Assembly: GCA_041739085.1 (NCBI GenBank)
Contig: JBGSON010000036.1
Span: 1 to 42,028, forward strand
DNA: 42,028 nucleotides
Direction of reading: 5' to 3'
From: JBGSON01 sp041739085
Lineage (GTDB): Bacteria; Patescibacteriota; Gracilibacteria; CAIRYL01
Shown here: piece after piece, positions 30,256 to 39,192 of the stretch
Layout of the letters: the number at the start of each line of letters is the position of its first letter
Position numbering within the stretch: the first letter of the stretch is position 1
Notes under the pieces: model-generated
The model's input: only the letters and a program-made list of their open reading frames with translations
Database searches by the model: none
Told to the model about the DNA's origin: nothing
Translations under genes and position numbers: made by a program

Positions 30256-30285
30256 TTGTCCTCTCTCTTGAGAAGACGCTACAAT
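30256..30285 (+). promoter_or_regulatory. Promoter of sppA
   Basis: TTGTCC (30256-30261), 18 bp, TACAAT (30280-30285). The leader is about 25 nt. Confidence 0.6.
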
Positions 30286-30316
30286 CACTGTAGTTCTGTT
30301 TTCACCCCATAATCCT

Positions 30317-31426
30317 ATGATCAAAGAGCCTCTGAAACCAAATCGGGAAGGAATAGGTCTTCCGAAAAAAAAGTCTGATGAAGACATCGTTTCTTCCTGC
30401 ACTGAATCCAAGCCGATCCGGATCATTCTCGACAAACCCCTTTCCATGAAAATCGCATCGGGGATATGGATTTTTGTAAAAATCGTATTTTTTGTTCTCA
30501 TCATTTCACTCCTCATCGGAGGATCTGACTACCAGAAGAATGAACAATCAGTGGAGAAGACCTATATGAATGCCTATTTCCGAGAGGTCCCGAAAGTTGA
30601 GACTGCGAAAGAACTTGCGGTGATCCCTATTTACGGGGAGATCATGGATTATACCGGCGAGACTTTTCCGTCATCGTATCAGTCTATTTCTGAGGATATC
30701 ATTTTTCTCATGAGCGAAGCGGCTTCAGACCCAAATGTCGAGGCGATCATGCTCCGGATCGATTCCCCCGGAGGTACGGTGCTCGCTTCCGAGAAGATCG
30801 CACATTATGTCCTTGAGATCAGGAGAAAAAAGCCGATCTACGCACTCCTCGAAGGGAGCGCAACGAGCGGAGGATATTATGTCGCATCCCTCGCGGACAA
30901 GATCTACGCCTATCCGAGTACGCTCACAGGAAATATCGGGATCCTCATGATCCTTCCTGATCTCCAGTCCCTTTTCAATAAACTCGGGATCGAGATGAGG
31001 ACCTTTACGTCCGGAGAGTTTAAGGATATGGGAAGCCCTTTCCGAGAGATGACGGAAGAAGAAAAGGAAATGATCAACGCGCTGGTCGCCGAGAGTTATG
31101 ATGCTTTCGTGAGGACAGTTTCTAGTGGCAGAAACATGACTGAGGACGCGGTGAGAAAGCTTGCTGATGGGAGGATCTATTCCGGCCTCCAGGCAAAAGA
31201 GAACGGGCTCGTGGATGATACCGTGCTCTCATTTGCTGATGCGGTTGAGAAGATCAGGTCAGACCGGAAAATCGAAAAACTTCAGCCAGTCCTCTATGAA
31301 ATCCCGTATTCTCCATGGGAAGCATTTTTCATGAATGCTTTGGGAAGTAAGATCTCTCTTGATTCTCTTGCGGAACTCATGGGCATCAAGGCATTTCAGA
31401 GAAGCCCGAGATTCTGGGCAAAATGA
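30317..31426 (+). CDS. sppA: Signal peptide peptidase SppA (S49 serine protease)
   Basis: Membrane-bound serine protease degrading cleaved signal peptides. 369 residues: a cytoplasmic N-terminus of about 50 residues, one membrane helix (IWIFVKIVFFVLIISLLIGG), then a single S49 domain. The nucleophile is Ser184 in EGSATSGGYYVAS and the general base Lys236 in FKDMGSPF; the 52-residue spacing equals that of B. subtilis SppA (Ser147/Lys199). The RIDSPGGTV oxyanion loop is present. It is the short, single-domain form. miaA follows on the same strand. Confidence 0.93.
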   Translation: MIKEPLKPNREGIGLPKKKSDEDIVSSCTESKPIRIILDKPLSMKIASGIWIFVKIVFFVLIISLLIGGSDYQKNEQSVEKTYMNAYFREVPKVETAKELAVIPIYGEIMDYTGETFPSSYQSISEDIIFLMSEAASDPNVEAIMLRIDSPGGTVLASEKIAHYVLEIRRKKPIYALLEGSATSGGYYVASLADKIYAYPSTLTGNIGILMILPDLQSLFNKLGIEMRTFTSGEFKDMGSPFREMTEEEKEMINALVAESYDAFVRTVSSGRNMTEDAVRKLADGRIYSGLQAKENGLVDDTVLSFADAVEKIRSDRKIEKLQPVLYEIPYSPWEAFFMNALGSKISLDSLAELMGIKAFQRSPRFWAK

Positions 31427-31460
31427 GAGAGGATATGGTTTGCACTTTTATTGGGAGACC

Positions 31461-32402
31461 ATGGAGATGCTCATGAACAGCATTCATCAGTTCTTCAGAG
31501 AGAAATCCGCAGAGAAGCCGAAAATCATAGCGATCATCGGTCCGACAGCGAGCGGAAAAACAGATCTTGCCGTAGAAATCGCGACCCGGTATGACGGTGA
31601 GGTGGTCAATGCGGATTCGAGGCAGATGTACCGCTTCCTCGATATCGGTACAGCGAAACCGAGACCATCGGAGATGAAGGGTATTCCGCATCATCTCATG
31701 AGTTTTCTCGATCCCTCCCGTAATTTTTCCGTGGCGGAATGGAAGGAGACCGCAATGAAATGCATCGATGATATCTCTAGGAGAAATAGGGTCCCGGTCC
31801 TCTGCGGAGGCACCGGACTCTATGTGACTGCGCTTATTCGAAATTACTCGATTCCTCAGCTCGCGCCACAGGATGAATTCCGGGAAGAAATGGAGAAACA
31901 CGCGACAACAGAGCTGTACGATGAGCTCATGGAGAGAGATCCCGATGAAGCAAAGAAAATCGGACAGGGGAACCGCCGCTATCTCATCCGGGCGCTCGAG
32001 ATCTCCCGATTCCTCGGAGAAAAAAAATCAATCGCGGCCCAGAAAGGAAATGAACCATACGATCCCTTCATCATCGGGATTACAATGGAAAGGGAAGATC
32101 TGTATCGGCGAATCGACAAAAGAGTAGAGGAGATGAGAGAGGAGGGCTTCCTCGATGAAATCCGAGATCTCATGAATAATGGATACGGGATAACAAATCC
32201 CGGAGTCATTGCGCACGGATACCGCGAAGCGATGCTTTTTCTTCAGGGAAAAATGACGGAGAATGAACTCTGGGAGACAATGAAAAAAAACACAAGAAAT
32301 TACGCAAAAAGACAGCTCACCTGGTGGAAGAGAGATCCTCAGGTGCACTGGTTTCATGCTGTTTCAAAGAAACCGATCCGGGTGCGCGATCCGGGATTCT
32401 GA
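31461..32402 (+). CDS. miaA: tRNA dimethylallyltransferase MiaA
   Basis: Transfers an isopentenyl group to A37 of tRNAs reading UNN codons. 313 residues from the chosen ATG: P-loop AIIGPTASGKTDLA, DSRQMYRFLDIGTAKP, HHLMSFLDP, GGTGLYVTALI and the C-terminal YAKRQLTWWKRD motif. The frame is open upstream into sppA (31335), but homologues begin shortly before the P-loop; ATGs at 31461, 31467 and 31473 are all possible. A GGGAG at 31453-31457 is a weak ribosome site. It is probably co-transcribed with sppA. Confidence 0.95.
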   Translation: MEMLMNSIHQFFREKSAEKPKIIAIIGPTASGKTDLAVEIATRYDGEVVNADSRQMYRFLDIGTAKPRPSEMKGIPHHLMSFLDPSRNFSVAEWKETAMKCIDDISRRNRVPVLCGGTGLYVTALIRNYSIPQLAPQDEFREEMEKHATTELYDELMERDPDEAKKIGQGNRRYLIRALEISRFLGEKKSIAAQKGNEPYDPFIIGITMEREDLYRRIDKRVEEMREEGFLDEIRDLMNNGYGITNPGVIAHGYREAMLFLQGKMTENELWETMKKNTRNYAKRQLTWWKRDPQVHWFHAVSKKPIRVRDPGF

Positions 32403-32428
32403 TCCTCAGATGAAAATCCCATTTTTGA

Positions 32429-32734
32429 CTATTCGTCCGTGAACGAGAATGAACACATGCTCCATTCACCCCATGTTTTTTCAACACCGCAGATCCGATA
32501 CTGGACGCCAAGCGCATCGTCTTCCATCAGACATCCCTTATACTGTTTCGATTCTGACAAGTCACAGGTTTTTTCCTCTTGCTCCTGGCTTTGAATATCC
32601 GCCTTCATAATGGTTTCATCTCCATGATGACTGAAATATACTGAAACTCCGGTCAGTCCTGCAGCAATGAGCATAACGGCGAGTACGGGGAGAAGGGGAT
32701 TGATCCATCTGCCTCTGTTCGGATTGATTTCCAT
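32429..32734 (-). CDS. Small membrane-anchored Cys-containing protein
   Basis: 101 residues: an N-terminal membrane helix (about residues 12-34, LLPVLAVMLIAAGLTGVSVY), then an extracytoplasmic part with four Cys (KTCDLSES, KGCLMED, RICGVE, SMCSF), probably two disulfides. No family recognised. A strong promoter lies upstream, itself preceded by the 7/8/9-bp composite repeat. Convergent with miaA. Confidence 0.7.
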   Translation of the reverse strand: MEINPNRGRWINPLLPVLAVMLIAAGLTGVSVYFSHHGDETIMKADIQSQEQEEKTCDLSESKQYKGCLMEDDALGVQYRICGVEKTWGEWSMCSFSFTDE

Positions 32735-32763
32735 GGAATGGGAGAAAATATGTATTTCGTACT

Positions 32764-32792
32764 ATTATAGCATGCTTATTTTTATTCCCCAA
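32764..32792 (-). promoter_or_regulatory. Strong promoter of the 101-residue gene
   Basis: Minus strand: TTGGGG (32787-32792), 17 bp, TATAAT (32764-32769), with an extended TGC before the -10. The leader is about 23 nt. Confidence 0.78.
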
Positions 32793-32798
32793 GGGTTT

Positions 32799-32903
32799 TT
32801 CCAGTACAAAGCACAAAATACAAAGTACAAAACAGAAAAGAATCGCTTTCCCGCTTTGATAATTTTCAACCTTCTAAACTTTATGAACTTTCAACTTACA
32901 AAC
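32799..32903 (-). repeat. Composite 9-8-7 bp repeat upstream of the 101-residue gene
   Basis: Read on the minus strand: 9-bp units (32903-32861, including GTTCATAAA and GTTTAGAAG), then two 8-bp units AAAGCGGG and AAAGCGAT (about 32858-32843), then six exact 7-bp units (32840-32799) ending in ACTGGAA. The nadK stop codon TAA is part of the first 9-bp unit. Confidence 0.85.
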
Positions 32904-33807
32904 TCTCCCCCCACTTCAGTTTTTTTCTGAGCGTATTGAAGTACGTCTCACCGGGAAGGCGAAGAAATTTGGCCGTTTCCTCATGTTTTGTCACCTCGAT
33001 GACATCGCCGCAACGAAGGGGCTCATGGACCTGGCCGTCGATGGTGATGACTGCTTCTTCTTTGTTGCAGTCGATGATCTCAAGAGAGACGACCTTCTGA
33101 GCGGGGATGACGAGAGGCTTCTGGCTGAATGAGAAGGGAGAGACCGGCGTGAGGATCATGGATTCCACCTTCGGATGAATGATCGGTCCGCCTGCGGCAA
33201 GGTTATATGCCGTCGATCCGGTCGGAGTCGCAATGATGAGACCATCGGCTCTGAACACGGCGAGGAGCTCGCCATCGACTTTCACCGGAAGATTGATGAT
33301 CCTTGCGATTGCGGATTGTGAAACAACGACCTCATTGAGTGCGGAATATTTTTGAAGAGAACCATTCTCTTTCACGATTTGAATGGAAAGAAGCAACCTT
33401 TCCTCGATCGTATAATCTGAATCCCAGATCTTGAGACACGTGTTTTCGATGTCTTCCGCAGGGATTGCAGAGAGGAAACCGAGATTCCCGGTATTCACCC
33501 CGAGGATGGGAGTATCAAAAGAGACCAGCTTGCGCACTGTCCGGAGGATCGTTCCGTCCCCTCCGAGGCAGATGATGAGGTCTAGTCTATCCGGTGGAGT
33601 GATGTCGCGCATGTTCCCGATATCCGGATGTGTATTGGCAAGATTTTTTCTCGCATGGGTCGAGAGATATATCGTCTTCCCGCACTTCTGAAGACATGCG
33701 ATGGTCTTCTCGATGAGATCTGGACGGCTCATCTCGCTCTTTGTCGTTATGCCGATCTTCTGAATCTCTTGTCGTTTCATGGGTATACCGCGCTGAAGTT
33801 TTTCCAT
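32896..33807 (-). CDS. nadK: NAD kinase
   Basis: ATP- or polyphosphate-dependent phosphorylation of NAD to NADP. 303 residues: ICLGGDGTILRTVR (GGDGT), GVNTGNLGFLSAIP, ALNEVVV, and DGLIIATPTGSTAYNLAAGG. Start: ATG at 33807; an internal ATG at 33780 (MKRQEIQKIG) is an alternative. A TACTAT -10-like hexamer ends about 8 bp before 33807, which would make the mRNA nearly leaderless. It lies 42 bp after the glycosyltransferase gene on the same strand. Confidence 0.94.
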   Translation of the reverse strand: MEKLQRGIPMKRQEIQKIGITTKSEMSRPDLIEKTIACLQKCGKTIYLSTHARKNLANTHPDIGNMRDITPPDRLDLIICLGGDGTILRTVRKLVSFDTPILGVNTGNLGFLSAIPAEDIENTCLKIWDSDYTIEERLLLSIQIVKENGSLQKYSALNEVVVSQSAIARIINLPVKVDGELLAVFRADGLIIATPTGSTAYNLAAGGPIIHPKVESMILTPVSPFSFSQKPLVIPAQKVVSLEIIDCNKEEAVITIDGQVHEPLRCGDVIEVTKHEETAKFLRLPGETYFNTLRKKLKWGESL

Positions 33808-33849
33808 TCGGGATGATAGTACAGGATGATCCCGGTCCGTGGGAAGAAA

Positions 33850-34995
33850 TCACATGAGCTTCATCCAGGAATCAGTGATTTTTTCCGTGACCAGGGAAAG
33901 TGAGAATTTCTGTGAGATGAGCTTTCGTCCATTTCCTGAATACGTGTCCCGAAGATCTTCTGAGGTGATGAGATCGAGGATACGTTCTCCGAGGATGTCC
34001 GGATCGCATGCCGGCACAAGAGAACCCTGGAGTCCGTCATGTATGATCTCTGATGGGCCTCCTTCTCTCGTGGCGATAACGGGGACTCCTGCGGCGAGGG
34101 CCTCAATGATCACTCTCCCGAAAGGCTCCGGTGAGGTACTCGCGTGGACAAAGACATCCATTTCCGGAAAAGCTTTTTCCGGATCCACAAAACCGCGAAA
34201 TTCTACATTGTGTGCAAGTCCGTGATCTTCGACATATTTTTTCAGGGAATTCTCGAAATCGACCGTCTTTTTGTCATACGGAGAACTCTCCCCGAAGATC
34301 AGGAATTTTGCCTTTGGAAATTTACGGATGACGATCCCGGCTGATTTCAGAAAAACATCTTGCCCCTTCCAGATGTCGATGCGTCCGAGCATCCCGATGG
34401 ACGGGGAATCCTGCATGAATTTTCTTCTTGGAAAATGAAGGAATCGCGCCCCGTCCACTCCGTTCGGAACGACCTCCACGAGCTTCTCCGATATTCCTTT
34501 CTTCATGAAATCCTCTTTTACCGCCTGTGAACAGGAAAAAATCTTTGAGGGCACCGATCCGATCCGTTTCACGGCCCAGCCGGGAAAGGTGAAATCATGG
34601 ACAAACCAGGTGCACTTTGGGTATTTCTTTTTTACTACGGGAATTGCTCTTGAACCGATGAGGTGCGTACGGATCGAATTCGTGTGAATGATCTCATACT
34701 CTTCCTTCTTCAGGATTTTTTTTATCGAGTGGACCGATTGTAAAAAGCGGAAGAGGGAAAATGGAGTAATCGGTTTGAGACGTGGAAAATTATTTTCCCG
34801 GACAGTGATACCGCTTTTCATGAGAGTCTCTCCGAATGTGGATCGCAGGGAATTGGTGAGGACCGTGATATGAAAATCCCGTGCAAGAAGAGGGAGGATA
34901 TCGAGAGAGAAAAACTCCGCACCGCCGAGAAAATCACCGGGATCAAGCCAGAGGACACGCGGCCGGGAACGGGATCTGAGGGGAATCGACGTCAC
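33850..34995 (-). CDS. Glycosyltransferase family 4 (GT-B)
   Basis: 381 residues. The N-terminal acceptor domain has the GGAEFFSLDILPLLAR motif typical of GT4. The C-terminal donor domain has GMLGRIDIWKGQD and the EX7E-type signature SPEPFGRVIIEALAAGVPVI followed by REGGPSEI. Such enzymes transfer a sugar from a nucleotide-sugar to a glycan or lipid carrier; the substrate cannot be told. It starts with GTG overlapping the TGA of the upstream gene (GTGA), indicating translational coupling. Confidence 0.9.
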   Translation of the reverse strand: MTSIPLRSRSRPRVLWLDPGDFLGGAEFFSLDILPLLARDFHITVLTNSLRSTFGETLMKSGITVRENNFPRLKPITPFSLFRFLQSVHSIKKILKKEEYEIIHTNSIRTHLIGSRAIPVVKKKYPKCTWFVHDFTFPGWAVKRIGSVPSKIFSCSQAVKEDFMKKGISEKLVEVVPNGVDGARFLHFPRRKFMQDSPSIGMLGRIDIWKGQDVFLKSAGIVIRKFPKAKFLIFGESSPYDKKTVDFENSLKKYVEDHGLAHNVEFRGFVDPEKAFPEMDVFVHASTSPEPFGRVIIEALAAGVPVIATREGGPSEIIHDGLQGSLVPACDPDILGERILDLITSEDLRDTYSGNGRKLISQKFSLSLVTEKITDSWMKLM

Positions 34996-35873
34996 GGAGT
35001 CTCGAGTGAAAGATCGGTAAGGGATTCGAACTGGGGGATGACGATCTCGAGCGTCGACTCTTTTGCCGTTGCCGACGTCTTCTCAATATCGATGCATTTC
35101 GGTTCATCTTCCTTCGCGGTGATCCCTGCAGACTGAAAGTGGAGCATTCGGTCTCCTTCTGAATACCAGAGTGATCCTTCAGGAATGAGGGATCCTTCCC
35201 CGACTTCAAAGAGCGGGAAGATCTTTCCCGTCTCGATGTTCATGAGGGAGATTTTTTCATAGAGATTTTCAAAACGCGGGTCGCAGAATCCGATATTCTT
35301 ATTTTTCCCGGCATAGTCAAGAAATATCGCCCATTCATTCTCAACAAGAAATATCGTGTGGATAGGAAGTGCTTCCAGATGGGAGAGAAAGGGATTCTGA
35401 AATATTGTATATCCGAGGCGAGGCGGATCGAGTTCGCATTCGCCGAGATAGTCGTACACGAGGATGATCTTCTGTGAAAAGGGAGTCCAGGAGACCGGGA
35501 CCGGCACGATCTTGCACGGATCTGAACTGTCGATGTTCGGAAAATAGAGGAGTTCCCGCTCCCTCCCGCTTTCATAATGGTAAACGGTCAATGCATATTC
35601 CGTGACGGAAGAGGGTACCCCCTCTTCATCCCCCTGGAATTGAAATGTTCTGAAGAGTGCGGAGGTCACATACTTCCCGTCGGGTGATTCCACGCTTTTC
35701 CGGACGAGAAAATCAGCGTCATGATACAGGGAAACATTCTCCGAAGTCTGCCCGTTCTCCGAAAGAGGATTCTCGATCTGCGGTGAAGGAGAAGGCCCTC
35801 TCTCCTTCTGAAAGAAGTTCAGGAGAGCAAAAGAAAGGGCAAAAAGAATGATAAAAATAAAAACAAGTCTCAT
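34992..35873 (-). CDS. Exported protein of unknown function
   Basis: 293 residues: an N-terminal membrane helix or signal anchor (MRLVFIFIILFALSFALLNF), a Pro/Ser linker, then a beta-rich domain with phrases such as SPDGKYVTSALFRTF and KISLMNIETGKIFPLFE that recall WD/TolB-like propeller blades. No firm family. The in-frame upstream extension to 36002 would translate a heptamer array, and a promoter at 35900-35928 rules it out. Coupled by GTGA to the glycosyltransferase. Confidence 0.75.
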   Translation of the reverse strand: MRLVFIFIILFALSFALLNFFQKERGPSPSPQIENPLSENGQTSENVSLYHDADFLVRKSVESPDGKYVTSALFRTFQFQGDEEGVPSSVTEYALTVYHYESGRERELLYFPNIDSSDPCKIVPVPVSWTPFSQKIILVYDYLGECELDPPRLGYTIFQNPFLSHLEALPIHTIFLVENEWAIFLDYAGKNKNIGFCDPRFENLYEKISLMNIETGKIFPLFEVGEGSLIPEGSLWYSEGDRMLHFQSAGITAKEDEPKCIDIEKTSATAKESTLEIVIPQFESLTDLSLETP

Positions 35874-35899
35874 TTTTTCGATAAAGGGATCCAGCTCAC

Positions 35900-35928
35900 A
35901 GTATTTCAGGTAGACCGTGAATTGACAA
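35900..35928 (-). promoter_or_regulatory. Promoter of the exported protein/glycosyltransferase pair
   Basis: Minus strand: TTGTCA (35923-35928), 17 bp, AATACT (35900-35905). The leader is about 20 nt. Confidence 0.6.
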
Positions 35929-35954
35929 GGAGCAGGAGAAAACAAAAAACTCGG

Positions 35955-36097
35955 TTCAAGTACAAAAGACAAAGCACAAAGTACAAAACAGAAGAGAATC
36001 ACCTCGGAACTTTGACGGACCTCAATGATCTCTTAAAAATCCCGAAGCAGTATCTTTGGAACTTTTAAACTTTACAAACCTTATGAACTATATCAAC
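35955..36097 (-). repeat. Composite repeat upstream of the exported protein gene
   Basis: Minus strand: 9-bp units (36097-36058, GTTCATAAG/GTTTGTAAA type), a degenerate 8-bp stretch (about 36016-35998), then six exact 7-bp units (35996-35955) ending in ACTTGAA. It lies between divergent genes; a degenerate heptamer stretch facing nadB follows at about 36098-36120. Confidence 0.82.
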
Positions 36098-36145
36098 TCT
36101 TCTTTTTGATTTGTGCTTCCCCTTTTTTCCTTTCCGCTTTTCCGG

Positions 36146-36151
36146 CAGAAT
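36146..36151 (+). promoter_or_regulatory. Putative nadB -10 element
   Basis: CAGAAT within TTTTCCGGCAGAAT, nearly the same as the argS promoter sequence. It lies 6 bp before the nadB ATG, so transcription would start at or next to the start codon (leaderless). The -35 region is a T-run. Confidence 0.4.
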
Positions 36152-36157
36152 GCATTC

Positions 36158-37582
36158 ATGAAGACGGATTTCCTCATCATCGGCTCCGGCATAGCAGGAC
36201 TTTCGCTCGCGCTGAACCTCGCTCCACTCGGATCAGTCACGGTCCTCACGAAAAAGGGCATCACGTCGGGATCAACGGGACTCGCACAGGGAGGGATCGC
36301 AGGAGTGCGGAATCCGGAGAAGGATTCTTCAGAAAAGCATTTTCAGGACACACTGAAAGCCGGCGCATACCATAATGATGAAGACGCGGTTCGCCTTCTC
36401 GTGGAAAAGGGAGAACAGGCGCTTCGGGACCTGGAGCGATGGGGTGTGAAATTTGATTTTTCACTTCATCAGGAGGGAGGACACACGTATGCGAGAATTT
36501 TCCATGTCGCTGACGAAACGGGGCGGGTCGTCCAGGAAATCCTGTCCGATGCGATCACGGAATATGAATCCATCGAAGTCATCGAAGATGCCTTCGTCGT
36601 CGACCTCCTCATGTACGGGGGATATGTCGCAGGATGTTCATTCCATCATAATGGGAAGAACGAAGTCTGTCTTGCGAAGAGGACGATCCTTTCCACGGGA
36701 GGCGCAGGGCAGATCTATGAAAAGTCGACGAATCCGAGTGTTGCCACGGGGGATGGGATCGCCATGGCATTCCGGGCAGGAGCGGAGCTCGAGGATCTCG
36801 AATTCATCCAGTTCCATCCGACCGCGCTTGATATGCAGCGCGACCCGCTCTTTCTCCTCTCTGAAGCGCTCAGGGGGGCGGGAGCAAAAATCACAGATGA
36901 AGACGGGGAACATTTTGTGAATGAACTCGACGCGCGAGATATCGTTGCGAGAGAGATATTCCTCAGGATAAAAAGCGGGAAAAAAGTTTTCCTCGATTTC
37001 AGACATGAGAAAGAGACTTTTTTAAAAAAAAGATTCCCCATGATCTTTGAAAATCTCCTCTCATTCGGGCTTAATCTTTCATCGGATCTCATCCCCATTG
37101 TCCCGGCGGCGCATTTTTTCTGCGGGGGAGTAAAGACCGATATTTCGGGAAGGACTTCTCTTCCCCATCTCTACGCTGTCGGAGAAGTCGCATGTACCGG
37201 TGTCCATGGTGCGAATCGCCTCGCGAGCAACTCGCTCCTGGAAGGAGTCGTCTTTGCCCATCAGATATCTTCAGATATCAGAAGATCTCATGACGAGATC
37301 GTGAAAACACGATTTCCGGAAGAAACCAACCTCGATCCAAAACTATTTATTCCGGAAACGCGGGCGGATGCGGCAAAACGAAAAGCGATTCAACATCTCA
37401 TGCTCATAAATACCGGCGTCGTCCGGAGGCGTAATGAAATGGGATCCGCATTGAAAAGCCTGAGTGCCATAAAACCCGCGGGAACGGAAACGCAGAACAT
37501 TCTCCTCGTCGCCAAAAAAGTAGTAGAATATGCGATGAAGAGGAAAGAGTCTCTCGGCTGCCATTTTATTGTTGACCAATGA
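36158..37582 (+). CDS. nadB: L-aspartate oxidase
   Basis: FAD enzyme oxidising aspartate to iminoaspartate, the first step of de novo NAD synthesis. 474 residues: FAD motif DFLIIGSGIAGLSLALNLA, GLAQGGIAGV, active-site regions EGGHTYARIFHVADETGR and EFIQFHPTALDM, and the C-terminal LYAVGEVACTGVHGANRLAS. The GVHGANRL context and lack of a succinate dehydrogenase partner favour NadB over SdhA/FrdA. The start at 36158 (MKTDFLIIGSG) fits homologues. nadA and nadC are not in the window. Its TGA overlaps the next ATG. Confidence 0.94.
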   Translation: MKTDFLIIGSGIAGLSLALNLAPLGSVTVLTKKGITSGSTGLAQGGIAGVRNPEKDSSEKHFQDTLKAGAYHNDEDAVRLLVEKGEQALRDLERWGVKFDFSLHQEGGHTYARIFHVADETGRVVQEILSDAITEYESIEVIEDAFVVDLLMYGGYVAGCSFHHNGKNEVCLAKRTILSTGGAGQIYEKSTNPSVATGDGIAMAFRAGAELEDLEFIQFHPTALDMQRDPLFLLSEALRGAGAKITDEDGEHFVNELDARDIVAREIFLRIKSGKKVFLDFRHEKETFLKKRFPMIFENLLSFGLNLSSDLIPIVPAAHFFCGGVKTDISGRTSLPHLYAVGEVACTGVHGANRLASNSLLEGVVFAHQISSDIRRSHDEIVKTRFPEETNLDPKLFIPETRADAAKRKAIQHLMLINTGVVRRRNEMGSALKSLSAIKPAGTETQNILLVAKKVVEYAMKRKESLGCHFIVDQ

Positions 37583-38070
37583 CAGGATTAGAACCAGAGG
37601 GAAAGAATTTCCAGGAGAAAACAGTTCCGGATATTCCCCTGAGAACACTCCGCATCATCTGCATCGCGGTATCGCTTTCAGGCCCCCTCTATCTTCTCAT
37701 CATCCTTCTCCTTTTCCGGTTCGGAGATTTCAAGAACTCTCTTTTTCTTGACCAGGTGCCCCTGCGTCCGGAATACGCTCTCTATGGAGTTCTTTTTCTC
37801 AGCGTATCTGTCCCTCTTCTTTTCCAGAAAATCCTTGAGCTCCAGGAGAAGAAGACAGGGAAGAAGAACAACTCCAAAAAAATTGTTGTTTTTGCTGCTG
37901 CGGAAACAGGAAATCTCTTCGGACTCATCCTTTTTCTCCTCTACGGCTATCACGCTGAATTTTTTATTCCTTTTCTCATTTCAGGAGTGTTTTTCTATTT
38001 CCTCTTCCCGAGAGATCTGAATCAAGCGGCTATGAATCCGGGAGCGGGACCAAGTGAAATGATGAAATAG
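37579..38070 (+). CDS. Four-helix membrane protein of unknown function
   Basis: 163 residues with about four membrane helices (IICIAVSLSGPLYLLIILLL, YALYGVLFLSVSVPLLF, FAAAETGNLFGLILFLLYGY, FFIPFLISGVFFYFLF) and a polar Lys-rich loop between the second and third. No family firmly recognised. ATGA overlap with nadB indicates coupling; whether it is functionally linked to NAD synthesis is unknown. Confidence 0.72.
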   Translation: MTGLEPEGKNFQEKTVPDIPLRTLRIICIAVSLSGPLYLLIILLLFRFGDFKNSLFLDQVPLRPEYALYGVLFLSVSVPLLFQKILELQEKKTGKKNNSKKIVVFAAAETGNLFGLILFLLYGYHAEFFIPFLISGVFFYFLFPRDLNQAAMNPGAGPSEMMK

Positions 38071-38133
38071 TATCTGGGACTTGTTTCCCGGAATCCATCG
38101 AGATGAATTGTCTCCTCCTTCGTCCAGGGGGGC

Positions 38134-38162
38134 TTGCTTAAATATTTAAAAAGTATTATAAT
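38134..38162 (+). promoter_or_regulatory. Strong promoter of the PrsW-like gene
   Basis: TTGCTT (38134-38139), 17-bp AT-rich spacer, consensus TATAAT (38157-38162). The leader is about 32 nt. Confidence 0.8.
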
Positions 38163-38200
38163 AACGAGAATATCATTTTCAAAAATAAATCAGCTCCGGG

Positions 38201-39160
38201 ATGAACAACTTTCAGCTCATCATAAAAGTATTCGAAAAATATCCGATCCAGGGTATCTTCAGCATCATCCTGGTCGCAATCCCTGTATTGGTATGGATAT
38301 ATATTTTTACGCGGAAGGAGAGTCAGGAAAAAGGCATTGTCGCCATCACCTTCCTGGCGGGGATGGCATCCGCGCTGATCCTTTTTGTCTATCAGTACTT
38401 TTGGGAAAAGAATTTGAACATGGGGTTCTTTGAGTTTAAACCCGTCAATTTCCAGGAACATTTTCAGGACATCGCTCTTGTCGCAGGATTCGGGGAAAGG
38501 TCCATTGTCACGTTCTTGCTCGTATCGCTCTCCATCGGCTTCATCGAAGAATATCTGAAACACTGGGTCGTGAGAAAGGCCGACCATAATTATTTCCGAT
38601 GCGTCGATGATGTCATCGAGCTCTCCATAATCGCTGCGCTTGGGTTCGCATTTACGGAAAACATCGTCTACCTCTTCCGGGAGATCGTCGTTACCGGGAC
38701 GCTGAGCGGGAAATATTTTTCACTCTTCTTCCTCCGTTCGCTCTTTGTCGTCTTCGTTCATATTCTCTGTTCGGGGATATATGGTTATTACTATGGAGTC
38801 GGATACTATGCCGGGCCTATACTCAAGGAAGTGAAGATGGAGGGAAAGAAATTTTTCATTCCTGAACTTCTCCATAAGATAATCCACCTCAAGACGACCC
38901 GTATTTTCCATGATGAAATGATCGCACTCGGATTTCTTATCTCTGTTGGTGTCCACGGACTATTCGACTTTTTCATGACGGTGAACTGGACTCTTGCGGA
39001 CATCATCCCCATCGAGTCATTCGAAAGGATCGGCATCCATACGGTTGTACTCCCGCTCTATCTCGTATTAGGATTCTGGTACCTCTCGATGCTCCTCGAC
39101 AAGAAAGAGGATCATGAGAAGTTTGGTCATCTCACGATGAAAGAGGCGTACGTGCAATGA
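38201..39160 (+). CDS. prsW: PrsW-family intramembrane protease
   Basis: 319 residues, about eight membrane helices. Signature motifs of PrsW: FIEEYLKHWVV (EExxK), ALGFAFTENIVYLF (conserved Glu), a His in VHILCSGIYGYYYG, and HGLFDFF near the C-terminus. PrsW cleaves the anti-sigma factor RsiW in B. subtilis; no anti-sigma factor is visible here, so the substrate is unknown. It may act on other membrane or pilin-type proteins. The last codons overlap the extended -10 of the next gene. Confidence 0.85.
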   Translation: MNNFQLIIKVFEKYPIQGIFSIILVAIPVLVWIYIFTRKESQEKGIVAITFLAGMASALILFVYQYFWEKNLNMGFFEFKPVNFQEHFQDIALVAGFGERSIVTFLLVSLSIGFIEEYLKHWVVRKADHNYFRCVDDVIELSIIAALGFAFTENIVYLFREIVVTGTLSGKYFSLFFLRSLFVVFVHILCSGIYGYYYGVGYYAGPILKEVKMEGKKFFIPELLHKIIHLKTTRIFHDEMIALGFLISVGVHGLFDFFMTVNWTLADIIPIESFERIGIHTVVLPLYLVLGFWYLSMLLDKKEDHEKFGHLTMKEAYVQ

Positions 39161-39166
39161 TATAAT
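39158..39166 (+). promoter_or_regulatory. Extended -10 promoter of the cadherin-like gene
   Basis: TGA then TATAAT (39161-39166); the TGA is also the stop codon of the PrsW gene. No good -35. The leader is about 20 nt. Confidence 0.55.
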
Positions 39167-39192
39167 CTATTTGATCTTTTTATTCTTTCTAT

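Noticed and set aside
29827..30516. Minus-strand frame of 229 codons opposite proA and sppA
   Set aside because: Covers the sppA promoter and two certain genes on the other strand; no coding signature.
35010..35035. tRNA T-arm-like GGATTCGAACT string
   Set aside because: No matching acceptor, D or anticodon arms; it lies inside the 3' end of the exported-protein gene.
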